Assembly (NCBI GenBank): GCA_014084085.1
Contig: NPFB01000119.1
Span: forward strand, 1-42,595
Direction of reading: 5' to 3'
DNA length: 42,595 bases
Source of the DNA: Hondaea fermentalgiana
Lineage: Eukaryota; Sar; Bigyra; Thraustochytrida; Thraustochytriidae
In this document: positions 9,841 to 17,279 of the stretch, in pieces
How the letters are laid out: each line of letters opens with the position of its first letter
Position numbering within the stretch: position 1 is the first letter of the stretch
Notes under the pieces: generated by a model
What the model was told of the DNA's origin: nothing
The model's database searches: none
Seen by the model: only the letters and a program-made list of their open reading frames with translations
Translations under genes and position numbers: made by a program

Positions 9841-9874
9841 CGCGCACGTGGAGGCGTGCGCGTGCGCGCACGTG
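9841..9874. promoter_or_regulatory. Paired CGCGCACGTG motifs (E-box/G-box type)
   Basis: The 10-mer CGCGCACGTG occurs at 9841-9850 and 9865-9874, 24 bp apart, and each contains the palindrome CACGTG. They lie 155-188 bp upstream of the PP2A B56 ATG. CACGTG is a known core for bHLH and some bZIP factors. Use here is inferred from position and repetition only. Confidence 0.4.
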
Positions 9875-10028
9875 ATCACAATCGGCGAAGTGTACCTCGC
9901 CCAGAGGGCTGGCTCGCTGTCTCGCTGTCTGTCTGCAAGCCGGACATTCGAGTGCGCGCGACCGTAGCAACAACGCGAAGAACTCGCGGCTTCGCAGGGC
10001 TCCTTGAGGCAGAGAAAAACGAATAACC

Positions 10029-11420
10029 ATGGCCAACAACCTTGTTCGTAATCTTCGTCGGCGCTTGTCGAACGCGAAGCAAGATGAAGTCAACATCGCG
10101 CGGGGAGGAATGAACCTCGACGAAGACTTGCCCTCTTTGAAGTCTGTTTCTAACGTGACGAAGCGCATGGAGCTCTTGCGGCAAAAATTGCAGTTCTGCA
10201 GCGTGCCGGCAAACTTCGTCTCGCAGGAACCGCGTGATAAGAGCTTTGTGACGCTCAAGCGCAAGGCACTTTTGGACCTCGTCGAGTTTCTCAACTCTGG
10301 TCCCGCCCGCTCAAGGCAAGAGTACCTAACGGAACCGGTGCTTTTGGAGCTAATCACGATGGTCAAGAGTAACATCTTCGTGGCACTTCCTCCGCAACTA
10401 GACGACTATGACCCGGACGAGGACGATCCATGGCTTGATGTGACGTGGCCGCATAAACAGGTGGTGTACGAACTCCTCCTCCGGCTGGTTGTGAGCGCAG
10501 ACTTTCCAGCCAAGATCGGGAAAAAGACGGGGCTGATTGACCAAGACTTTTGCGTGTGTCTTGTGTCTCTGTTTGAGTCTGACGACCCACGTGAGCGCGA
10601 CTACCTCAAGACGATCCTGCATCGCATTTATGGCAAATTCATGACGCATCGCAGCTTCATCCGCAAACAGATCAGCTACGTATTTGCCCGTTTCTCGTTC
10701 GAGAACAAGCGACAGAATGGCATCGCTGAGCTTCTGGAAATCCTTGGGAGTATTATTAATGGTTTCGCGCTCCCGCTCAAGCAAGAGCACTTGACATTTA
10801 TCCGCTGCTCGCTTATCCCGCTGCACAAGTCACCCTGGATGGCAGCATTCACTTCGCAACTTACCTATTGCATCACGCAATACGTCGAAAAGGATCAGAC
10901 CACTGCGCAGCTAATCGTTGAGAAACTTGTGGAGTATTGGCCATGGGGAAACAGTCAGAAGCAGGTCCACTTTCTCAACGAACTTGAGGAGGTCCTCGAG
11001 CTTCTGAGGCCTGAGATTCTACGTCTCGTGGCCAAGCCCCTCTTCCGGTGCGTCGCACGATGCCTTTCAAGCGAGCACTTTCAGGTGTGCGAACGTGCGC
11101 TTTTTCTCTGGAACAATGAGCACATTGTCAACCTCTTTAAGCTTGACGCCTCGGACGACATTGAGGCGTGCGACATTAAGCTTGTCTTTGCTGCCCTCGG
11201 TCGTAATGTGGACGCAGCCAACCCACATTGGAACGCGGCTGTCCAGATGCTCTCGTACAATGTGATGGACATTTACAAGGACAGGTACAATGTAGACCCC
11301 GAGGTTTTTTCCAAACAGGCCTCTGCACTGCGAGCCCCCTTACGGCATGCGAAACGCCAGGAAATGTGGGATGCACTCGCAAAGGAGACGAGTGGAATGG
11401 AAGTTGAGAGCAAAGAATAG
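10029..11420 (+). CDS. PP2A regulatory subunit B56 (B') family
   Basis: Single exon, 463 aa. It starts at an ATG in a strong context (ACCATGG). B56 subunits bind the PP2A A/C core and recruit substrates carrying LxxIxE motifs. Family hallmarks are an acidic loop before a Trp-Pro-His (DDYDPDEDDP at 125-134, WPH at 140-142), HRIYGKF (198-204) followed by FIRKQ, which forms much of the LxxIxE pocket in animal B56, and ERALFLWNNE (355-364). The fold is all-helical HEAT-like. Length fits the conserved core, and the long variable tails of many animal isoforms are absent: the C-terminus ends soon after the core. It is divergent from the NACHT-WD40 gene and convergent with the XPR1-like gene. The family call is secure; the subtype cannot be assigned. 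Confidence 0.96.
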   Translation: MANNLVRNLRRRLSNAKQDEVNIARGGMNLDEDLPSLKSVSNVTKRMELLRQKLQFCSVPANFVSQEPRDKSFVTLKRKALLDLVEFLNSGPARSRQEYLTEPVLLELITMVKSNIFVALPPQLDDYDPDEDDPWLDVTWPHKQVVYELLLRLVVSADFPAKIGKKTGLIDQDFCVCLVSLFESDDPRERDYLKTILHRIYGKFMTHRSFIRKQISYVFARFSFENKRQNGIAELLEILGSIINGFALPLKQEHLTFIRCSLIPLHKSPWMAAFTSQLTYCITQYVEKDQTTAQLIVEKLVEYWPWGNSQKQVHFLNELEEVLELLRPEILRLVAKPLFRCVARCLSSEHFQVCERALFLWNNEHIVNLFKLDASDDIEACDIKLVFAALGRNVDAANPHWNAAVQMLSYNVMDIYKDRYNVDPEVFSKQASALRAPLRHAKRQEMWDALAKETSGMEVESKE

Positions 11421-11940
11421 ATAAATGAAGAGATAATAATGGGAAAACGCGAAGCAGACGAGAACGACCTCGTTCTCTTTTCTCTCCTCTTTTTGTCCTT
11501 GTCCTCATCCTCTTTCTTTTCTTGTCTTGATTCGTAGACAGCCAGGGTCGAGAGCAACGACGCGCATGAGCCTCTGCCTAAGACATCTATTTTGATGTGG
11601 CCAGCACAAACCACTCCACTTTTGCTACAAGCCTTTCAAGAGCTGAGAGCTTGCATTTACGCATCGAATGTCAGGATAGGCAGCGACGGTCCGGCAAGTA
11701 CTGGACGTTGTTATTTCAAAAAGTCAATACTAAGAAAGAGGAGGAATGGAGAGCGTTTGGTGTGTGGAACTTTGCCCTCCATCTTACATAGGGTACCTTG
11801 ATTGCGGCAGGTAAGAACGATCGGTTCGATGAAGCCCTCTTCAAATCTTGGACGGAGGGCAAAGGGCTTGAGATGCCTGCACGATCGTCGCGAGGAATGC
11901 GCAAACGAAAGAGTCCGATCTCGCGTGAGGCTTGGGCGCA
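11421..11940. other. Tail-to-tail intergenic region, PP2A B56 and XPR1-like
   Basis: 520 bp between two converging stop codons. It starts AT-rich just after the PP2A stop (ATAAATGAAGAGATAATAAT), then has a pyrimidine-rich tract at about 11470-11530. It should hold the two 3' UTRs and polyadenylation sites. No gene or strong secondary structure was seen. Confidence 0.6.
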
Positions 11941-14445
11941 CTAGGCATCGCCGCTAGTTTCAACGGCGATGATGCAAAAGGCGAGCACAATGGCGCCAAA
12001 ACTGGCCAGCTCAACATAGACAGAGAGACGCGCATTCTGACGCTGCGACCGCGACTTGATAATGCCAGTGCGGATGTCGAGCGGAACGAGATCGACACGA
12101 CGATAGTCGAGGTTGTTGTACTGATGCTCATACTCGACGCGAATAATGCTCCAGAGAGCACGGCGCACGAGCTCGGTGGTCCCGAGAAAGAACGTCGTGT
12201 ATGCCTGGTTGCTGATTCCAAAGATGACATTGATTTGCGGAATGAGCGTAAAACACCAGGCGAAGCGAAGAACGAGGTCGAGCACCATGGCGATATAATA
12301 GTAACGGCGGTCAGGAATCATGGTGTGTTCCCGAAGACCATTAAACTCTCGCCTGCACAAGCCCCAGTCAAAATATACGTCCCAAAAGTAGGTGAAGCAG
12401 GTGGAAAGCACAAAGGCAGCGACCCAGAGAGACTTGTACCAAGGCGTGTTCTTGGTGACGGTGTTGAAGCTTGGGTGCAAAGCGCCAAGCAGAACGATGA
12501 CATTCGAGAAGGCATATTTGAAGGCATTGAGGAGATGCGGAAAACGAGTTCCCGTGTCGTAGTAGCGCCGCATGTTTTGAATCATGCGCAAAATTAGAGG
12601 CGCGGCGATGATGATGGGCGTGAAGATCCGGGCAAAAACAAAGCTCGATTCGCAGGAACCGTGCGCGAGGCCGTTCCGCATCGAATCTTCAGTGTCGTAA
12701 AGTCGGTGCCAATCTCCTGAGAAAAAGAAGCAGAGCGTGTAGCCAATGTCCACGAGGGGCTTGGTGAGAGAGGTGAGCACGTCGCCAACAAAAGAGTAAA
12801 AGAAGGTCACCTTTTGAGAGGGCGCCAGGACGGTGCGCAAGATTGCGTTGAGCAGGGTTGCATTCTGCTCGACGGGGAAGATGAGAAGCAGAAACATGTA
12901 CGCGAAGAGCGCGAGGGGAACGTACTTGGACATGGTGGGCGGGACATTGTAAATTTCGCCTCGAGCAATTTTGATGTACATGAGAAAGAGGAAAAGATAC
13001 GTCATGGTCACCATGCAGGCCTTGCTGACCATTTCCGTGGGCAGCAGTGTGCGACGCGGATCGAACTCAAAGAGGTAAATGTAATGAACGCGTTCCGTGG
13101 TCCACACATAGACGCATGTGGACCAGAGCCATAGTCCGATGACAAAAAATCCAAACCCACGGAAAATGCGCGAGATCTCCGGTGGGAGTTGGGCCTCGTC
13201 CGGTTTCAACCAAGCATCGATGGCGACATCCCAAATGACCCAGAGCGTGAGCACAATAATCATGCCCATGCGCAAACCGATGTGGAGCATCTCCCAATCG
13301 TCGACGATTTCCTGCTTGAGCAGGAGCTCGCTGCGCGCAACCGTGACGTCGCCGTGGCAGTAGTGATGCGCGTAGTCGCTCTCGATACTCTCGATGAGGG
13401 TGTGAAGCACGGGGGCCTTGATGAACTTGTCCTCGTATCTCTCGTTCAGGAAACGCATAATCCTCTTGCTTCTCTTCCGGCCTATTGCCTTGTCGTATTT
13501 TTTGAGAATCTTCACAAAGGCCGTATAGTTGAGAATGGCAAAGTTCTGGAGGAGATTACACTCTCGGTAGAGGTCACGAAAGACCCTCTTGACACTGTCG
13601 CTGCTGAGAGCAGCTTGGGACATTGCGGTTTCCTCATCTTCGTCTTCCATGTCAAAATTCATGTGGCCTTCAGGCTGATTCAGTACTTCGAGAACGAGTG
13701 TCTTGTGGTTCGATTGAAATTCTTGAAGTTTGCTTTCGTAAAAGCGATTTACGCGGTCGGCCTCCTCTTTGACTTTGCTGACAAAGATGTTTTCCGACGA
13801 GTCAAAGAGAAAGCCGGGTTGTTGCGCGACACCCTGTCCTTCTTTGGTCTCTTCGTTACTAAGCGACCTCAAATGTGAAGAAAACTTTCTGGTCGAGCCA
13901 TATCGCTTGCCGCGGAGCGCCTTTTCGGGCATAAGCAATGCGCTTTCTTCGCTGGTCCATGCACGGCGAGAGCGGGTCTTCTCGTGCGGCGTGCCAGGCT
14001 TGCTGCCGTCGTTCTGATCGATTACGTTGGCGTTCGTGTCGAGCAGCGTAAGCTTTCGCGACGTTGACGACCCGGGCTCATCTGCGTCTGCTGCGCTTTT
14101 GCCAGCGACAATGTTCTCCTCGCTCGAGTTGGCAGCGGGATCGCTATTTGCTAGAAGACCTTGTGTCTCGCTGCTGATGTCGAGCACTGGTGGATCTGAC
14201 GAGGGGTTGGCCTCGGGAATTGATGGAGGCGTCTTTGGCCACCTGGACGAAGGAAGAGCCATGTCATCTTTGGTGAATGTATCCTCGTCCAAGGTGTGAA
14301 TGCTAAGGTTCACAGATCGTTTGTTGAGCTCCTCGAGCCGTTTTACCACGACCTTGATGAGCCGCTTGAGCTCACTGTAGTCGACGTAGTGTTCTGCCCA
14401 CTTTGCGACTTTGTTCGTGTGTAGCTTCGTTCCGAATTGCACCAT
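11941..14445 (-). CDS. SPX-EXS domain phosphate exporter, XPR1/PHO1 type
   Basis: Single exon, 834 aa, ATG at 14445. Members export inorganic phosphate and are gated by inositol pyrophosphates bound to SPX. The N-terminal SPX begins MVQFGTKL; Tyr23 and Lys27 match the YxxxK ligand contact of animal XPR1, and KILKKYDK (312-319) supplies the KxxKK basic cluster. Hydrophobic segments run from about 388 to 790. The EXS region (about 590-800) contains RMIQNMRRYYDTG, HLLNAFKYAFS and YFWDVYFDWGL, all family-typical. Within SPX, the first helical hairpin (to about 45) and the rest (from about 220) are separated by about 170 low-complexity residues. It is divergent from the cyclic-nucleotide kinase. 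Plasma or Golgi membrane location is inferred from family. PHO1-type proteins have the same layout, so the split between names is not meaningful here. Confidence 0.95.
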   Translation of the reverse strand: MVQFGTKLHTNKVAKWAEHYVDYSELKRLIKVVVKRLEELNKRSVNLSIHTLDEDTFTKDDMALPSSRWPKTPPSIPEANPSSDPPVLDISSETQGLLANSDPAANSSEENIVAGKSAADADEPGSSTSRKLTLLDTNANVIDQNDGSKPGTPHEKTRSRRAWTSEESALLMPEKALRGKRYGSTRKFSSHLRSLSNEETKEGQGVAQQPGFLFDSSENIFVSKVKEEADRVNRFYESKLQEFQSNHKTLVLEVLNQPEGHMNFDMEDEDEETAMSQAALSSDSVKRVFRDLYRECNLLQNFAILNYTAFVKILKKYDKAIGRKRSKRIMRFLNERYEDKFIKAPVLHTLIESIESDYAHHYCHGDVTVARSELLLKQEIVDDWEMLHIGLRMGMIIVLTLWVIWDVAIDAWLKPDEAQLPPEISRIFRGFGFFVIGLWLWSTCVYVWTTERVHYIYLFEFDPRRTLLPTEMVSKACMVTMTYLFLFLMYIKIARGEIYNVPPTMSKYVPLALFAYMFLLLIFPVEQNATLLNAILRTVLAPSQKVTFFYSFVGDVLTSLTKPLVDIGYTLCFFFSGDWHRLYDTEDSMRNGLAHGSCESSFVFARIFTPIIIAAPLILRMIQNMRRYYDTGTRFPHLLNAFKYAFSNVIVLLGALHPSFNTVTKNTPWYKSLWVAAFVLSTCFTYFWDVYFDWGLCRREFNGLREHTMIPDRRYYYIAMVLDLVLRFAWCFTLIPQINVIFGISNQAYTTFFLGTTELVRRALWSIIRVEYEHQYNNLDYRRVDLVPLDIRTGIIKSRSQRQNARLSVYVELASFGAIVLAFCIIAVETSGDA

Positions 14446-14612
14446 TTTGCTTTTGGGCCGTCACAAGCCTTGAGCGGTAGCAGTTCGGGGTGTCTGCTGC
14501 GGGTTCGTCCTCCTGATTTCGCGATAGTCTGCTCACCAGCTTGCCTTCGTGAGGGAGTTGTTGCAGTTGGCGCCTCTTCAAACCTCTCGAGCGCGATTTG
14601 GGGCGCGCAAAT

Positions 14613-14637
14613 CCTCTGTCTCTCTCTCTCTCTCTCC
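14613..14637. repeat. (CT)n dinucleotide run
   Basis: About eleven CT units 170-190 bp upstream of the XPR1-like ATG. The sense strand of that gene reads GA. Confidence 0.85.
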
Positions 14638-15245
14638 AACTCGCCTGGACGGCTGACTGCGATGTCACCGCGGAGAGGCAAGTTCTCTCGGGCCTGCGCG
14701 CCAGCCGCCTCGCAGCTCTGCGGGCGGCCTCCTCGCAGCGGCCGGCGTGGCGTGCGGTCCTCTGAGTCGCATCTGCTGCTGCTCTGCTGCTGCCGCTGCT
14801 GCTGAAGCGAGCTGGAGACCACAAATGTGTGTCCACAAATGTGTGGATAGATGGATCCGCGCCCGGGGCTCGCTTCACATCAGTCAGGGAGGAGCGGAGG
14901 GGGGGTCTTTCCGGAGTTCAAAATTATTGTTAAGTTTTTACATGCACGCTGTGCGGGGCAGTCTTGAGGAAGAAGAAGCGGCAGGTTCACGGAACGGGGG
15001 ATTACCAAAGAACAAGGCGCAAGATTTCCGGCCAGACGGCGACGCGAGGAAGGTGCCGAGGCGGGCAGAAGGGAGGGGCAGGGGGTGACTTCCGGTCACC
15101 AGGTGTGCGCGGTCCCGGCTGCGCCCAGGTGCGGCCCCCTGCGGACCGCCCGTCTCGGGTCGCTGCAGCCGTCGCTGCTGCCGTCGCTACTGCTGTCGCT
15201 GCTGCCCGTTGCTGGCACTGCTGTTGTTGTTTTGCGCTGCTCTGT

Positions 15246-15288
15246 GTGGCGTGGCGTGGCGAGGCGAGGCGAGGCGAGGCGAGGCGAG
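15246..15288. repeat. (GGCGT)n then (GGCGA)n pentanucleotide array
   Basis: Two or three GGCGT units grade into about six GGCGA units. The same GGCGA unit recurs at about 16540-16565 and 40666-40699. Confidence 0.88.
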
Positions 15289-15801
15289 CGTGCCGTGTGC
15301 AGCTGCGTAAAAAGCCAGGATCTTTGGTCACTGGTCGTGGCCTCGTTCGTAGGAAGGCTAGGCGCGACCTTGTCGTTTCCTTGGCGTTGGTGGCGGCTTC
15401 TCATCAACTTGATGAATCAAGCATCCCAGACCCGGTCTTCAGCGTCATCATCATGCTCATGGAGCGCGGCTACGGCTTCTGCCTCGCGGCGTCACAGGTC
15501 GCCATCTGCAGCCAGCAGGCGCAGCGCTGCCGCCCGCACTGCCGAGGCCGTCCGAGGTTGCGAGAAGGCGAGAGATCCTATCTTTCCCTTGCAGCGCCTC
15601 CTAGGCCAAGGACAAACGACCTGGACAAATCATCATCGATCGACCCATCCACGGACTCGGGTGCTGGCAGTCTTGGCGCGGCCCTCAGGCTGGCGCCAAG
15701 CGGGCCGGGCGCCGGAGCACGTCCGCCGAGCTCTTCTTCGTCGGCACGGGGGGCTCATCTCATCCCATCATCTCATGTCGTCTCGTCCCTTCTCCCTCCC
15801 C

Positions 15802-15813
15802 GACAGACAGACC

Positions 15814-15864
<51 letters not shown>

Positions 15865-15866
15865 TG
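15802..15866. repeat. (GACA)n tetranucleotide array abutting the gap
   Basis: Tandem GACA units with a single interruption (GACC near 15810-15813) run directly into the N block. The true length is unknown because the array is cut by the gap. Confidence 0.92.
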
Positions 15867-15966
15867 NNNNNNNNNNNNNNNNNNNNNNNNNNNNNNNNNN
15901 NNNNNNNNNNNNNNNNNNNNNNNNNNNNNNNNNNNNNNNNNNNNNNNNNNNNNNNNNNNNNNNNNN
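15867..15966. other. Assembly gap of exactly 100 N
   Basis: One hundred consecutive N. This round number is commonly used for gaps of unknown size, and the flanking GACA array explains the failure. The right flank resumes in non-repeat GC-rich sequence. Confidence 0.97.
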
Positions 15967-16145
15967 CCGGCGCGTGCCCGCCCGCAGATTGGTCGCCGCC
16001 GCTGCACAGGCTTTTCAAACAAGGTCGCCTTCTTCACCTTCATCCTTCTTCCTTTCTTTTCTTTTTTTCTAGCTACCGTCGAAGCAGATACAGACAGGCA
16101 GACAAACTAGCAAAGAGGCAAAGAGGGAAAGCACGCGCGGGAAGA

Positions 16146-16146
<1 letters not shown>

Positions 16147-16180
<34 letters not shown>

Positions 16181-16181
16181 C
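16147..16181. repeat. (GGCA)n tetranucleotide array
   Basis: About nine near-perfect GGCA units followed by GGCG units, 1.1 kb upstream of the kinase ATG and in the same orientation as the array at 17055-17077. Confidence 0.92.
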
Positions 16182-16470
16182 GGGCGGGTGGGTGGAGCTT
16201 CGCGGCGAGGCGAGCGGCCGCCTTCCGGGCTGCGTGGGTGCGTCGTGCGGCGCGTTGCTCCTCTCTCCCTCGGTCTCTTCCTCGCCCCCTCGCTCCTCCG
16301 CGGCGATTGCATCCTCCATTCTTGAATCCATTCCATCCCCCTGCATCCCTCCCTCCCTGCATCCCTCCCTCCCGCCCTCTCCACCCGACGCGACTCCACT
16401 CCGCTCCACTCCACTCCCTCCGTGCCGCGCAGTCCCCGGACGCCTCCTGCCCTCCGCCTCCTGCGCGGCC

Positions 16471-16498
16471 GTGCGTGCGTGCGTGCGTGCGTGCGTGC
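16471..16498. repeat. (GTGC)n tetranucleotide array
   Basis: Seven tandem GTGC units in the intergenic region. Confidence 0.9.
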
Positions 16499-16515
16499 CG
16501 TCCTGCGTGCAGTCA

Positions 16516-16570
16516 GGCCAAGGCAAGGCAAGGCAAGGCAAGGCAAGGCGAGGCGAGGCGAGGCGAGGCA
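16516..16570. repeat. (GGCAA)n grading into (GGCGA)n
   Basis: About five or six GGCAA pentamers are followed without a break by about four GGCGA pentamers. The single-base change in the unit suggests stepwise mutation within one expanding array. Confidence 0.9.
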
Positions 16571-16803
16571 GACGCAGCAGCGCAGCGCGGCGCAGCGCAG
16601 AGCCGAGACAGGCCAAGACAGGCCACGCCACGGCGGCGAACAGATACGTAGCAGCGAAGCAAGCACGCGAGGGCAAGCACGCGAGGCGCGCGGTGCTCCG
16701 CCCTTCTGCGGCCTCCGCCTGTCCGCGGCCTCCCCGGGTGCAAGTGGCGTGCTGCGACCTCGCACGGCAATCTATCTATCATCCATCGATCCGTCGATCC
16801 GTC

Positions 16804-16828
16804 GATCGATTGTTGTCAACAATCGATC
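16804..16828. promoter_or_regulatory. Perfect 12-bp inverted repeat with 1-base spacer
   Basis: Left arm GATCGATTGTTG (16804-16815), spacer T, right arm CAACAATCGATC (16817-16828). The match is perfect over 24 paired bases. It lies about 450 bp upstream of the kinase ATG, inside an ATCG-rich stretch (16771-16870). It could be a dimer-type protein site or a hairpin; nothing in the sequence decides. Confidence 0.5.
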
Positions 16829-17054
16829 TAGCTGGAGCTCGCGATCGACCTCATCGATCTGGCTGGCCGGCCGAGTGAGACAGAGGCGCGGCGTACTCTG
16901 CGGCTCTTCTCTCCCTCCGATTGCTTCTTTGCCTAGCTGACCTGCCTGTCCGTAGCAGGCAGTACGGAGTACGGAGGCGCGCAGTGAAGTAGACCTCGCC
17001 CGCCCGCCCCGCCCCGTCGCGCGGCGAGACGCCACGGACGGGCGCAGGCAGACG

Positions 17055-17077
17055 AGCAGGCAGGCAGGCAGGCAGGC
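17055..17077. repeat. (GGCA)n tetranucleotide array
   Basis: Five GGCA units flanked by GGCG units, about 200 bp upstream of the kinase start, so probably in its 5' leader. Confidence 0.9.
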
Positions 17078-17279
17078 GGGCGAGGCTGCGTGCGCGAGCT
17101 GCACAAAGAGGCCCAGCCGCGTTTGCCACGCGGCGCGCGTCGACCCATCGATCGGCCCACCGATCCGCGGGGTCAGAACGAAGAAAGGTGGAGAAAGCAC
17201 GGGCCCGAGCGCCACGAACGCGGAGAAAGAAAGGCGCTGGAGGCCACCTAAGCTGATCTGACTTGCGTCGCCGAGCAAA

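Larger units (their letters stand above)
8404..10028. promoter_or_regulatory. Head-to-head intergenic region, NACHT-WD40 (-) and PP2A B56 (+)
   Basis: About 1.6 kb separates the two start codons and should hold both promoters and 5' leaders. Visible structure includes a GA run near 8776, an AAG array, a 17-bp tandem duplication, a long CTTG array and two identical 10-bp motifs around CACGTG. I see no clear TATA box. Open frames across it, including a Leu-rich one that is the reverse reading of the AAG array, come from repeats. Confidence 0.6.
14446..17279. promoter_or_regulatory. Long repeat-rich head-to-head intergenic region with assembly gap
   Basis: 2.8 kb between the XPR1-like and kinase start codons, dominated by simple repeats: CT, CTG, GGCGA, GACA, GGCA, GTGC, CAAGG and ATCG arrays, plus a 25-bp palindrome. 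Several open frames cross it, one straight through the N gap. Their translations are Arg/Ala/Pro/Cys-rich, change with repeat phase and match no family, so I call no gene. It should hold both promoters and long 5' leaders. A missed small or spliced gene cannot be fully excluded because of the gap. Confidence 0.6.

Noticed and set aside
14964..16325. Long open frame crossing the N gap
   Set aside because: It reads through 100 undefined bases and several microsatellites. The translation is Arg/Ala/Ser-rich with no family resemblance, and overlapping frames on both strands look the same.
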